DNA from: Trichlorobacter thiogenes
GTDB lineage: Bacteria > Desulfobacterota > Desulfuromonadia > Geobacterales > Pseudopelobacteraceae
Reading direction: 5' to 3'
NCBI RefSeq assembly: GCF_900167465.1
Contig: NZ_FUWR01000021.1
Coordinates: forward strand, 1 to 55,904
DNA: 55,904 bases
A program made the position numbers and the translations under genes. The stretch's first letter is position 1. Each line of letters starts with the position of its first letter. Below, in pieces: positions 43,907-53,149 of the stretch. The notes under the pieces were generated by a model, which saw nothing but the letters and a program-made list of their open reading frames with translations, was not told the origin of the DNA and searched no databases.

Positions 43907-45205
43907 CTACTCTCCTGCCACCCCCATGGCCCAGCGCAGGTTGACTGAGGCAGCCAGATAATCCCGGTTGGCCCGGGCCAGGTTGCTCTGGGCACGCAGC
44001 AGGTTGGTCTGGGCATCATCCACCTCAAGCCGGGTCTTGACCCCGTATTCAAACCCTTTTTCCGCCATCTGCAGCAGCCGTTCCGCCTGCTTGACCGTAC
44101 CGGACAGGGCGTTGATGGTTTCGGCTGATTCGGCCAGGTTGTAGCGGGCAGTGCGCAGTTCCAGGGTGATGCTGTCCCGCAGTTTCTGCTCCTGCAACTG
44201 GCTGGTGCGCAGGTCACTGCGGGCCTGCTGGGTCTTGCCCCGGCTGCGCATGCCGTCAAAGAACGGGAAGGTCAGGTAGACACCGGCATTCCAGGCCGGT
44301 CCATCTGACTGGCGAACAGGGCCAGGGTTGGAGACCTCAAGCTGGTGCCAGCCGGCCGTGCCTTTCAGATCCAGCCTTGGCTTGTCATCGGCATTGGCAA
44401 TGGTGATCAGCTCCTGGTTGATGCCGATTTGCAGTTTCTGATTAGCCAGTTCCGGACGTTTATCCAGGGCGATCTTCAGCGATTCATCAAAGCCAGAAAC
44501 CTGCTCCGGTTTTGCCTCAATCATGCCGGTCACATCCAGTTCTGCCTGATCTGCCCCCAGCAGAAAGCGTAACCGTTCTCGGCTGGTGCGGATGCTGTTC
44601 TCAGTGCGGATCAGTTCCGGCCGGGCGTTCTGTAGCTCTACCTCGGCTGCCAGCAGGTCATAGTCAGTGGCAACCCCGGCCTCAAACTTACGCTTGGCTT
44701 CGGTGTGGTGACGTTCTTTCTGGGCCAGGTTTTCCTGGGCCAGGCGGTGCAACTCCTTGGCCAGCAGCACGTCATAAAAGGCGATGGAAACATCCCTGAA
44801 GGCAGCCTGACGAAACAGCCGTAACTGCTGGTCAGCGGTCTTGAGTCCCACCTCGGCAGCCCTGAGGGCGGCGCCGATCTTGCCCCAGGTGTAGAGCGGC
44901 TGTGACAGGGAGAGGTCCACGGTGCGGTTGGCCTGCATCTGGGCAGCTCCATAAAGCGCCTTTGTGCTGTCATCCTTGCTGTAACCGAAACCGGCCTGCA
45001 GTCCCAGTTGCGGCAGGGCCGCAGCCCGTTCTTCAACATAACGGCCCTGGACATAGTTGGCATATTCTTTGGCCTTCTGGATATCCAGATTTTTGTCGGC
45101 AGCGATTTTGAGGCAGTCTTCCAGAGTCAATAACTGGGGAGCTGCCAGGGCCTGTTGTGATAACAGCAGAATAGTGGTGAAAACAATCAAGATTCGAGCA
45201 GTCAT
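43907..45205 (-). CDS. TolC-family outer membrane efflux protein
   Basis: A 432-residue outer membrane channel with a signal peptide cut after ALA. The two homologous outer membrane efflux repeats are visible (LEDCLKIAADKNLDIQKAKEY and the second-half YLTFPFFDGMRSRGKTQQARSDLR). It has no lipobox and differs from the NodT-type protein near 16 kb. The start at 45205 follows AAAGGACG; the ATG at 45220 is weaker. It is on the same strand as the RND pump but separated from it by pabBC and two repeat blocks. It is the likely exit duct for that pump. Confidence 0.9.
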   Translation of the reverse strand: MTARILIVFTTILLLSQQALAAPQLLTLEDCLKIAADKNLDIQKAKEYANYVQGRYVEERAAALPQLGLQAGFGYSKDDSTKALYGAAQMQANRTVDLSLSQPLYTWGKIGAALRAAEVGLKTADQQLRLFRQAAFRDVSIAFYDVLLAKELHRLAQENLAQKERHHTEAKRKFEAGVATDYDLLAAEVELQNARPELIRTENSIRTSRERLRFLLGADQAELDVTGMIEAKPEQVSGFDESLKIALDKRPELANQKLQIGINQELITIANADDKPRLDLKGTAGWHQLEVSNPGPVRQSDGPAWNAGVYLTFPFFDGMRSRGKTQQARSDLRTSQLQEQKLRDSITLELRTARYNLAESAETINALSGTVKQAERLLQMAEKGFEYGVKTRLEVDDAQTNLLRAQSNLARANRDYLAASVNLRWAMGVAGE

Positions 45206-45438
45206 GAAACGTCCTTTCATGAATAAAACACTAATAATGGCAGGCGGATAGAACCTTAAAGCAGGCCAGCCGCAAAAGAGCGCAAAGAATTAAAAGAAAA
45301 TCTGTTGGTTAAAGTCCGTAAGGCATTTGAGTTAGTTCAAAGACAGTTTCAGTTTTTGTGTTCCTTGCGTTCTTTCGCGGCAATTAGACATGCAGGGGGT
45401 AATCTGCGAAAATCCGTTCAATCCGCGTCATCTGCGTG
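45206..45438. repeat. Repeat-rich spacer with an imperfect inverted repeat and short periodic repeats
   Basis: No gene is seen in about 230 bp. CCGCAAAAGAGCGCAAAGAA (45270-45289) and TTCCTTGCGTTCTTTCGCGG (45361-45380) are inverted copies with 17 of 20 pairs matching. From about 45400 to 45438 a 10-11-bp unit AATC(C/T)GCG repeats about four times and ends at the pabBC stop. Confidence 0.75.
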
Positions 45439-47187
45439 CTATTGCTCAAGCGTTGCCCGCAGCCAGCCTCGCACACTGTTGATCAACCAGATCTCCTCGG
45501 CCCGCTGCAGATCCTGCGGGTACAGCACCCGTTCCGTAATTATTCCCTGCTCCAGCAGTTCCTGCCGCATAATGCCCGGCAGCAGACCACTGGCCAGCGG
45601 TGGCGTTACCAGCCGGTTATCCAGCTTCAGCACCAGATTGGTGAAGCTGCCTTCAGTCAATTCCCCACGATCATTGCAAAGCAGGACTTCGTCAGCAGCC
45701 GGATGTTCCTGTCTGGCTTGATTGTACCGATCACGTTGTTCGGTCTTGAGGTACAGCAGCAGATCAGTCGGGTCTACCGGCGTTGTGGCCAGGGCAACCT
45801 TCAGCGGCTGGTGTAGCTGTTGTAACGGGGTCGATTCAATCTGACAGCTGCCATCCTGTGCCAGCAGCAGCCGGGTCTTGTGCTGTCCGGTTGTGCCTGC
45901 GGCATGAACAAGCAACGCCTGCCTGATCTGTTCCCGATCACAGCCATAGCCCAACCGGTTAGCTGACCAGCCCAGCCGGTCAAGGTGGCGCGCCAGGCGG
46001 GGATAGTTGCCCTCTTCCAACAGCAACGATTCCAGTAGCCTGGGCTGCGGTCTGGGCTTCAGAAAGGCAGCCTTGTTCAGGCATTCAGCGTATTCAGCGC
46101 AGGGATCAGAACCCCAGGTAATACCACTACCCACTCCCATGCTGATCTGGCTGGTCTGCTGTTCCAGCAGCAGGGTGCGGATGGCCACGGAAAAGCAGGC
46201 CTCACCTTCTGGCGCCAGATAGCCGATGGCTCCGCAGTAGACACCGCGGGGCTGTTGTTCAAGCCCGCTGATGATCTCCATGCTGCGGCGCTTGGGTGCG
46301 CCGGTGACTGACCCGCAGGGGAACAGGGCTTTGAATATGTCCAGCAAACCGGCTTCGGGCCGTAGCCTGGCCGTTATGCTGGAGGTCATCTGATGCACGG
46401 TCGGGTACGATTCCACCTCAAACAGTGCCTCGGTCTTGACCGTGCCGGTCTCTGCTATCTGACCCAGGTCGTTACGTAGCAGATCAACAATCATCAGGTT
46501 CTCGGCCTGTTCTTTGCTGCTCTGCTGCAGCTGTTCCTGCAGGGTCTGGTCTTCAGCAGGAAACCGACCGCGGGGTGCAGTGCCTTTCATTGGTCTGGTG
46601 GTGATCAGACCATCTTTGCTACTGAAGAACAACTCTGGTGAAGTGGAGATGATTGTGTGGCTGCCAATATCCAGAAAAGCACCAAAGGCTGGTTGCTGGG
46701 CATTCAGCAAGCTGCGGTACAGCTGCAGCGGATTACCTTGCCAGTGTCCCTGCAAGGGAAAGGTGTAGTTAATCTGGTAGGTCTCGCCCTGTTCAATGGC
46801 AGTATGAATCCGGCTGATGGCGATTTCATACTCAGATTTGCTTCCAGCAGGCGCAAGTTCCGGGGCTGCGGTGGTGCCCGTTGGCAGGCCATCGCCAACC
46901 GTGACGCAATGGCGATTTCTGAACAGGCTGAACCAGACCAGCGGCAGACCGTCTCGGGGAGGCAGTGCTGGCAGGTGCGGGTTCATGGCCTGGGCTGCCT
47001 CATAGGCCACGAAACCGACGGCGTACAGCCCCTGCTGCGTGGCAGCCTCAGCCTGCTGCAGTACAGCGACAACCTGATCAGGAGTTTCAGCAATCAGGGT
47101 GCTGACATGGCTATCAAAGCGCCAGGATGCGCTGAACTGATTAGTACTGCAGGAGTCCAGTAGTATGGTGGGGGGGGCATTATGCAT
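45439..47187 (-). CDS. pabB: Aminodeoxychorismate synthase component I fused to aminodeoxychorismate lyase
   Basis: A 582-residue fusion for p-aminobenzoate synthesis. The N-terminal 350 or so residues are the PabB/TrpE-type chorismate-binding domain (GAFLDIGSHTIISTSPELFF, TRPMKGTAPRG, HQMTSSITARLR, FPCGSVTGAPK). The C-terminal part is a class IV aminotransferase (PabC) with the PLP lysine in LYLKTEQRDRYN and the later GELTEGSFTN. Start at the ATG 47187; a TTG-like start further upstream is unlikely. A separate PabA subunit is needed for ammonia. Repeats lie on both sides. Confidence 0.93.
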   Translation of the reverse strand: MHNAPPTILLDSCSTNQFSASWRFDSHVSTLIAETPDQVVAVLQQAEAATQQGLYAVGFVAYEAAQAMNPHLPALPPRDGLPLVWFSLFRNRHCVTVGDGLPTGTTAAPELAPAGSKSEYEIAISRIHTAIEQGETYQINYTFPLQGHWQGNPLQLYRSLLNAQQPAFGAFLDIGSHTIISTSPELFFSSKDGLITTRPMKGTAPRGRFPAEDQTLQEQLQQSSKEQAENLMIVDLLRNDLGQIAETGTVKTEALFEVESYPTVHQMTSSITARLRPEAGLLDIFKALFPCGSVTGAPKRRSMEIISGLEQQPRGVYCGAIGYLAPEGEACFSVAIRTLLLEQQTSQISMGVGSGITWGSDPCAEYAECLNKAAFLKPRPQPRLLESLLLEEGNYPRLARHLDRLGWSANRLGYGCDREQIRQALLVHAAGTTGQHKTRLLLAQDGSCQIESTPLQQLHQPLKVALATTPVDPTDLLLYLKTEQRDRYNQARQEHPAADEVLLCNDRGELTEGSFTNLVLKLDNRLVTPPLASGLLPGIMRQELLEQGIITERVLYPQDLQRAEEIWLINSVRGWLRATLEQ

Positions 47188-47239
47188 CAGGTAATAAGAA
47201 CTCCCTGTCAACTGATCGTAAAATAAAAACGTCAATACC

Positions 47240-47349
47240 TTAACGCAGAGAGGCAGAGAAGCAGAGTTGCAGAGAAACTCAAATATGGTTTTTACGTTAT
47301 AAAAGAAATTCTCTGCGTCTTTGCGACTCTCTGTTTTTCTCTGCGTTAA
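47240..47349. repeat. Long imperfect inverted repeat built of GCAGAG units, starting at the RND gene stop
   Basis: The outer arms TTAACGCAGAGA (47240-47251) and TCTCTGCGTTAA (47338-47349) are perfect, and the inner arms GCAGAGAA (47269-47276) and TTCTCTGC (47309-47316) are perfect. Between them GCAGAG recurs every 8-10 bp. The last arm includes the stop codon of the RND gene at 47346-47348. Confidence 0.85.
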
Positions 47350-50300
47350 AGCTTTTTTGCATCCTGTTTCTGCTCACCCTTCCACTTGCGCTTCAGCCAG
47401 ACACTAAAATCATCCAGATAGGTATACATCACCGGCACCACGATCAGGGTCAACAGGGATGAGGTGATCAGCCCCCCCACCACGGCGCGGGCCATGGGGG
47501 CGCGGCCTTCACCACCGGCGCCGATACCGAAGAACAGCGGCAGCATGCCGAAGATCATGGCCAGGGTGGTCATGACGATCGGCCGCAGCCGGGTACGGCC
47601 CGCCTCGATCACGGCCTGGGCTCGCTCCAGCCCATCCCGTGTGCGCAGGACCTTGGCGTAATCCACCAGCAGGATTGCGTTCTTGGTCACCAGACCCATC
47701 AGCATGATCAGGCCGATCAGGGACATGATGTTGATGGTGTCATTGGTGATCCGCAGCATGCCTGCCATCCCCACAATGGAGAGCGGCAGGGAAAACATGA
47801 TTGCCAGCGGTTCAAAGAATGATTCAAACTGGGCGGCCAGGATCAGGTAGACAAACAGCACCGCCAGGACCAGGGATTCACCCATAAAGGCGAATGATTC
47901 CGCCATATCCTCTGCCTCACCGGAAAAGCCGATGCTGTAGCCCGGTTCCATCTTGACCCGTTTGGCCACCGCTTCCACCTGCTTGACTGCGGTGCCGATC
48001 GGCAGGTCGTCCAGGTTGGCCGAGACCGTTACCAGACGGGACAGGTCGCGGCGGTTGATCTCGGTGGGAGAGGCAGCCACGCTTTCACTGGTGATGCTGG
48101 CCAGCGGGATGAGACGGACAACACCGTTGGCATCGGTTGCCGAGACCTTCAGGTCACGGATCTGAGCCGGATGTTCCCGCAGCTGCTTGGGCAGCCGCAC
48201 CCGTAGATCAACGGCATCGCCATCTTCATCTTCATAGCTAGTGATCGCCTCGCCACCTACCAGACGGGAAAGGCTGTCCACAATGGCACTGGAGGAGACC
48301 CCGGCTGACTGGGCCTTTTCCCGATCCACCTTCAGGCGGTAGTCCGGCGTGTCATATTCAAGGGTGGCAGCGATATCCACAATACCGGGGACCGTGTACA
48401 TCTCCTGCTTCAGCTGGGCCGCGTATTTCTTCAGCAAGGCGGTGTCATCCCCCTTGATATTGACGTTCAGAGGTTTGGCAGCCGAACCGATCGCCCCTAC
48501 TTCTTCAATGGAAAAGTTGATCCCGGCAATGGAGCGAAACCGTTCCCGGATCAGGTTCTGGATCTCAAACTGCCCCCGTTTGCGCTCTGACTTTTCCTTC
48601 AGTTTGACATACAGTAGGCCGTCCCGCACCGTGCCGCTGTCTCCGGCCCCGATGGTGGCATAGGTGTGGCTGATCTCCGGTATCCCCTTCACCTGCGCCA
48701 GGATCTGATGCAGCCGGTCTTCCGTCTCTTTAATGCTGGCATCCGGCGCAGTCTGGAAGGAGACCTGGAATTCACTCTTGTCCTCCTTGGACATGAAGGA
48801 TGATTCAAGGGTGGCCATCACGGCCAGACCGATCACAAAGGCGATGGCTGCGCTGATCATCACCTTGCCGCGATGGTTCAGTGCCCAGGCGATCACGCCA
48901 CGGTATTTGTCAGCGGTGCGGTCAAACCAGTCATTGAACAGCTCCAGCCAGCGGGCGATCCCTTTGCGCTTGCCCCGCATATGGATCGAGGGGTCATGCC
49001 AGCGGGAGGAGAGCATCGGGTCCAGGGTAAAGGAGACAAACAGCGAGACCAGCACGGCAAAGGAGACCGTGATGCCGAACGGGAAGAAGAACCGTCCCAC
49101 AATCCCCCGCATATAGGCCACCGGCACAAAGACCGCCAGGATCGACATGGTGGTGGCAAAGACCGCCAGCCCGATCTCGGCAGTACCGAAACGGGAAGCC
49201 TCCATATGGTCCTTGCCCAGCTCCAGGTGGCGCACAATGTTTTCCCGCACCACAATGGCATCGTCGATCAAAAGCCCGATGGCCAGGGACAACGCCATCA
49301 GGGTCATCACGTTCAGGGTCATCCCCATGGCGTTCATGACAATAAAGGAAGAGACCACCGAGATCGGCAGGGTCACACCGGTGATCACGGTGGAGCGCCA
49401 GGAGTTGATGAACATGAATACGATCAGCACGGTCAGGATGCCGCCGATGATCAGGGTTTCCTCCACATCAGCAAGGGATTGACGGGTCATGATCGAGCCA
49501 TCCCTCACCAGCGAAATGGTCACCCCTGGCGGCAGTTCAGCCTTCACCTTTGTCATCACCTTCTTGACATTGTCCACCACCTGCACCTGGTTGGCCCCGG
49601 ACTGTTTGTAGATATCCAGCCCAATGGCTGGTTGGCCGTTCACCAGGGCCAGTTTGCGATGTTCTTCCGACCCGTCAGTGACCTGGGCTACCTCCCCCAA
49701 GGTTACGGGCCGCCCGTTTTTGCGGGTGATCACCATGGCCCCATACTGGTCAGCCCGATCCGGCTTTCCCTCAATCCGCAGCGGATATTCAGCCCCGCCT
49801 TTGGTGATCCTGCCTAGCGGGGTATTGATATTCTCCCCCTTCAGGCCTGCCACCAGATCATTGACCCCCAGCCCCAGGGAGTCCAGGCGGACCGGATCAA
49901 CCTCAACATTCACTTCGCGCTTGGCCCCCCCCACCAGATCCACCTTGCCTACGCCGGTGACGCTTTCAAACCGTTTGCGGATCTTTTTATCCACCAGGGT
50001 GGTCAGATCACGCTGGGACAGGCTGGTTGACTGGATTGCCACCGCTGCCGCAGGCATGGCGTTGAAGTCCAGCTTCTGGATGATCGGTTCCTCCACCTCT
50101 TTGGGCAGCTGACCCCGGATGGCACTGATCTTGGCCCGCGCCTCCTGTGCCACCTCATTGGTCCGCTCTTCAAGCCGGAATTCAGCCACCACGGTGGAGA
50201 CCGATTCGCGGGAAAAGGAGGTGACATGCTTGATCCCGGCAATCTGGTTGACCGCCTCTTCAATCCGCTTGGATACCTCACGTTCCACCGTATCCGGCGA

Positions 50301-50462
50301 GGCGCCAGGGTACTTGGTGACAATGGAGATGACCGGCATCTCCACATTGGGGAACATCTCCACCGAGAGCCGCTTGTAGGAGAAGAAGCCCAGGGCCACC
50401 AGCCCCAGCATCATCACAGTGGCAAAGATGGGACGTTTTATGGACAGGTCTGAAAGGATCAC
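47346..50462 (-). CDS. RND efflux transporter, inner membrane pump
   Basis: A 1038-residue hydrophobe/amphiphile-type RND pump with twelve membrane segments and two large periplasmic loops. The proton-relay Asp pair is in membrane helix 4 (LSLAIGLLIDDAIVVREN). GxSxGNRG-type and other standard features of AcrB/MexB/MdtC are seen. The N-terminus MILSDLSIKRPIFATVMMLGLVALG is typical. It follows the adaptor gene with a 4-bp overlap. Substrate class (drugs, metals or lipids) cannot be told. Confidence 0.93.
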   Translation of the reverse strand: MILSDLSIKRPIFATVMMLGLVALGFFSYKRLSVEMFPNVEMPVISIVTKYPGASPDTVEREVSKRIEEAVNQIAGIKHVTSFSRESVSTVVAEFRLEERTNEVAQEARAKISAIRGQLPKEVEEPIIQKLDFNAMPAAAVAIQSTSLSQRDLTTLVDKKIRKRFESVTGVGKVDLVGGAKREVNVEVDPVRLDSLGLGVNDLVAGLKGENINTPLGRITKGGAEYPLRIEGKPDRADQYGAMVITRKNGRPVTLGEVAQVTDGSEEHRKLALVNGQPAIGLDIYKQSGANQVQVVDNVKKVMTKVKAELPPGVTISLVRDGSIMTRQSLADVEETLIIGGILTVLIVFMFINSWRSTVITGVTLPISVVSSFIVMNAMGMTLNVMTLMALSLAIGLLIDDAIVVRENIVRHLELGKDHMEASRFGTAEIGLAVFATTMSILAVFVPVAYMRGIVGRFFFPFGITVSFAVLVSLFVSFTLDPMLSSRWHDPSIHMRGKRKGIARWLELFNDWFDRTADKYRGVIAWALNHRGKVMISAAIAFVIGLAVMATLESSFMSKEDKSEFQVSFQTAPDASIKETEDRLHQILAQVKGIPEISHTYATIGAGDSGTVRDGLLYVKLKEKSERKRGQFEIQNLIRERFRSIAGINFSIEEVGAIGSAAKPLNVNIKGDDTALLKKYAAQLKQEMYTVPGIVDIAATLEYDTPDYRLKVDREKAQSAGVSSSAIVDSLSRLVGGEAITSYEDEDGDAVDLRVRLPKQLREHPAQIRDLKVSATDANGVVRLIPLASITSESVAASPTEINRRDLSRLVTVSANLDDLPIGTAVKQVEAVAKRVKMEPGYSIGFSGEAEDMAESFAFMGESLVLAVLFVYLILAAQFESFFEPLAIMFSLPLSIVGMAGMLRITNDTINIMSLIGLIMLMGLVTKNAILLVDYAKVLRTRDGLERAQAVIEAGRTRLRPIVMTTLAMIFGMLPLFFGIGAGGEGRAPMARAVVGGLITSSLLTLIVVPVMYTYLDDFSVWLKRKWKGEQKQDAKKL

Positions 50463-51595
50463 TTGGTTGCTCCGGCTACGGTAATACGGTCACCATCCCG
50501 CAGGGTAAAGCCGCCACGGGCCACGTACTTCTCGCCTGCCTTCAGCCCGTCTCTGATCTCCACCAGATCACCGCTGACCGCGCCGGTTCTGACTTTGCGC
50601 TGACGGGCCAGCTGTCCGTCTGCCACAAACAGGGTTGCGGTCTGAGCGACGGTGTCATAACTGCCCAGCATTGCTCGGGGGATCTGAACCACACCACCCC
50701 GCTTGCCGGTTACGATCCTGCCTTTGGCAAACAGGCCCCCTTTCAGCAGTTCCGGCTGGTTCTGCACCTCAGCCACCACCTTCAGGGAGCGGTCTGTCGC
50801 GTTCAGCTCTGGGTTCAGAAACATGACCTTGCCGTTAAAGGTTTTGCCCGGCAGGGCATCAACGCTGAATTCAAGCGGTTGGCCGGTCTTGACTCTGGCA
50901 GAGTCAACCGAGGGTACGGTCACGGTCAGGTTCAGCACCCGGTTATCCACCACCCGGAAGATCGGTTTGCCTGCTGCTGCATCACTGGCCAGATCCCCCA
51001 CATTCACATCCCGTAGGGCCACCACACCGTCCAGCGGTGCTGTTACCAGCCCCTTGGCAAACCGGGCACGGGTCTGATGCACCTCTTCTTCAGCCACCCG
51101 GATCTGGGCCTTTGATGAATCAATCCGCGCCCTGGCTGCAGCGGTTTCGGTCCGGCTATCATCCACTGCCTGCTGGGTGGCCAGACCGGCCTCTTTCAGC
51201 TTCAGCGAACGGGCCTCTTCCCGCTCTGCCCGGGCAAGGGAGACCTGGGATTGGGCCAGTTGCGCCTTGGCAGCCACTACAGCAGCCTCAGCCCGCTTGG
51301 TAAGCGCTTCCGCCTCAGCCACATCAATCCGCGCCAAAGGCTGTCCCTTACGCACCCGCACCCACTGGGTCACGTAGACCTCTTTGATCAAGCCGGGGAT
51401 CTGTGTCTTGACATCAGCGCTGAACTTGGGCTCCAGGTTGCCGGTTACCTCAATCCCTTCGGTCAGTTCTGCGGTTGCAGCGGTTGCCAGCTCCACCGCC
51501 ACCGGCGGTTTGATCACGGTTTCCTGCTTTTTGCTGCAACCGGCCAGCAGGGCACATGCTACTATCATTATGAGTGTTGCCGAATATCGTTTCAT
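50459..51595 (-). CDS. RND periplasmic adaptor lipoprotein (membrane fusion protein)
   Basis: A 378-residue adaptor with lipobox LLAGC (C20). The biotinyl-lipoyl domain is split by a helical hairpin (about 90-155: EAEALTKRAEAAVVAAKAQLAQSQVSLARAEREEARSLK), then beta-barrel and membrane-proximal domains. It connects the RND pump to an outer membrane channel. Its ATG forms an ATGA overlap with the tetR stop and its own stop overlaps the pump start, so tetR, adaptor and pump are co-translated. Confidence 0.92.
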   Translation of the reverse strand: MKRYSATLIMIVACALLAGCSKKQETVIKPPVAVELATAATAELTEGIEVTGNLEPKFSADVKTQIPGLIKEVYVTQWVRVRKGQPLARIDVAEAEALTKRAEAAVVAAKAQLAQSQVSLARAEREEARSLKLKEAGLATQQAVDDSRTETAAARARIDSSKAQIRVAEEEVHQTRARFAKGLVTAPLDGVVALRDVNVGDLASDAAAGKPIFRVVDNRVLNLTVTVPSVDSARVKTGQPLEFSVDALPGKTFNGKVMFLNPELNATDRSLKVVAEVQNQPELLKGGLFAKGRIVTGKRGGVVQIPRAMLGSYDTVAQTATLFVADGQLARQRKVRTGAVSGDLVEIRDGLKAGEKYVARGGFTLRDGDRITVAGATK

Positions 51596-52185
51596 GTTCT
51601 GATCCCTTCAAACAAAAGTGCTAAAAGCCGTAGCAGGCCAGCGCGATCAACCCGTACCTGTCTGGTCTGCGTAAGCTGTTCTTCCATGGTGGTATTGAGT
51701 AGTGCCACAATGGCCCAAGCCGTGTCCTGTGGGCAGACCTGCCTGAATTCACCGGTGCTGATCCCTTCGCTGACTAACTGTTCCATGTGGGCCAGCATGG
51801 TACTGAAGGAGGCCTCAAAATCGATATGGGGCGCCCCTTGGGGTGGGCCGTAGTAGATGGCGTAAATCAGTCGCGCCACCGGTAACCGTTCCACAAAGAG
51901 ATCCAGCAGCGCGGTGCAGTAACCGCAGATCCGTTCAGTCACACTGCCCGGCGCAGTTCTGGCCTGCTCTGCCACCTGGAAAAAGTCTCCCAGCGCATCT
52001 CCCATCAAGGCAAGATAGAGCCCTTCCTTGTTCTTGAAGTAATAGTAGAGCACCGGCTTGGTGACACCGGCAGCCTCCACCAGCTCCCGCACTGAAGTGG
52101 CGGCATAGCCTTTGGTTGAAAAAAGCTGCAACGCCGCATCCAGCAGGCGTTGGCGGACATTGGCAGATGTATCAGGAAGTGACAT
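51592..52185 (-). CDS. TetR/AcrR-family repressor of the RND operon
   Basis: A 197-residue repressor. The helix-turn-helix (about 28-55: SVRELVEAAGVTKPVLYYYFKNKEGLY) is a classic TetR recognition region; the C-terminal all-helical domain binds a ligand. It is the first gene of its operon, and two identical 12-bp palindromes around its own promoter are likely its operators, so it would repress itself and the pump until a substrate binds. Confidence 0.9.
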   Translation of the reverse strand: MSLPDTSANVRQRLLDAALQLFSTKGYAATSVRELVEAAGVTKPVLYYYFKNKEGLYLALMGDALGDFFQVAEQARTAPGSVTERICGYCTALLDLFVERLPVARLIYAIYYGPPQGAPHIDFEASFSTMLAHMEQLVSEGISTGEFRQVCPQDTAWAIVALLNTTMEEQLTQTRQVRVDRAGLLRLLALLFEGIRT

Positions 52186-52209
52186 GACAACCTTTCAGGA
52201 AATAGTGCT

Positions 52210-52268
52210 TACCGATCGGTATATAGTAGTTAGTGCAGGTGTCGTCAAGCAAAACCTACCGATCGGTA
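52210..52268 (-). promoter_or_regulatory. TetR-controlled promoter with two identical 12-bp operators
   Basis: On the minus strand TTGACG (52248-52243), 17 bp, TATATA (52225-52220) is an excellent sigma-70 promoter for the tetR gene. TACCGATCGGTA, a perfect palindrome, occurs at 52210-52221, overlapping the -10 box, and again at 52257-52268, just upstream of the -35. The centre-to-centre distance is 47 bp. A repressor bound to both would block RNA polymerase. Confidence 0.85.
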
Positions 52269-52280
52269 AATCGACGATAC

Positions 52281-52312
52281 TAAAAAGGCCCGCAGCAGGA
52301 GCAGCGGGCCTT
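52281..52312 (-). terminator. Rho-independent terminator after the metallo-hydrolase gene
   Basis: On the minus strand AAGGCCCGC (52312-52304) pairs with GCGGGCCTT (52293-52285) over 9 bp around a 10-nt loop, followed by TTT. Confidence 0.8.
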
Positions 52313-52334
52313 GAGAGCTGGATGTCAGTTGAGC

Positions 52335-53138
52335 CTATTTCCAGTTAATGGTCTCCCCCACCTTCATCTGCTGCATCAGGAACTCCAAGCCATAGCGGCG
52401 CAGCCCCTTCTTGAACTCCTCCGGGGTGCCGGTTAAGGCCGGGAAGGTGCCAAAGTGCATCGGGATCGCCTTCTTGGGCCGGATCATCTCCACGGCCTGG
52501 GCTGCCCGAAGCGGTCCCATGGTGAATTTGTCGCCGATACAGAGCAGCATGATATCGACCTGTCCTTTCAGCAACGACATATCGCTAAACAGATCAGTAT
52601 CACCGGTGTGATAAATCCGGGGGCCACCCTTGACGCTGATCAGGAAACCACCCGGTTCACCGGCATAGACCGGACCATTGGCGGTATCCATGCTGCCACC
52701 GTGAATTGCCGGTACGAACAGCACCGTCACCTCGCCATACAACAGGGATATCTGTCCACCAAAGCTGCCTGTCTCTGTGAATCCGGCTTGATTGGCTGGG
52801 AAGCCCTTGTAAGCCACCATCGCCTTTTGCAGGTCAAAGGTTGCCACCAGCTTGGCGCCGGTCTTTTTCGCAATCTCCACCGTGTCGCCGATATGATCGC
52901 CATGGCCGTGGGTCAGGAAGATCAGATCCACCTTCTGCAGCTCTTCCAGATCCTTCTTTGCATTGGGGTTGCTGGGATTGCTGATCCAGGGGTCCACCAG
53001 CAGTACCTTGCCGGAAGGGGTGACCACCTTAAAGGCAGACTGACCGTACCAGGTAAGCTGGGCCGGAGCAGCCTGGACGGCATTGGCTGCCAGGACCATA
53101 AAAGCAAGCAGCACGACGAACAGCATCAGGCGTTTCAT
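52335..53138 (-). CDS. Secreted metallo-beta-lactamase-fold hydrolase (UPF0173-like)
   Basis: A 267-residue protein with a signal peptide cut after VQA, unusual because the UPF0173/YtkL-type relatives are mostly cytoplasmic. The metal-binding HxHxDH is H77-H82 ([10 protein letters not shown]), with H169-type and D (YHTGDTD) and a final H (MHFGTF) present. The natural substrate of the family is unknown. It follows mscL on the same strand at 11 bp and ends in a strong terminator. Confidence 0.85.
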   Translation of the reverse strand: MKRLMLFVVLLAFMVLAANAVQAAPAQLTWYGQSAFKVVTPSGKVLLVDPWISNPSNPNAKKDLEELQKVDLIFLTHGHGDHIGDTVEIAKKTGAKLVATFDLQKAMVAYKGFPANQAGFTETGSFGGQISLLYGEVTVLFVPAIHGGSMDTANGPVYAGEPGGFLISVKGGPRIYHTGDTDLFSDMSLLKGQVDIMLLCIGDKFTMGPLRAAQAVEMIRPKKAIPMHFGTFPALTGTPEEFKKGLRRYGLEFLMQQMKVGETINWK

Positions 53139-53149
53139 ACAAACTCCTT

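Noticed and set aside
48873-49817. Open frame of 314 codons opposite the RND pump gene
   Set aside because: Rich in His, Gln and Gly with no known fold; the sense strand encodes a certain RND pump.
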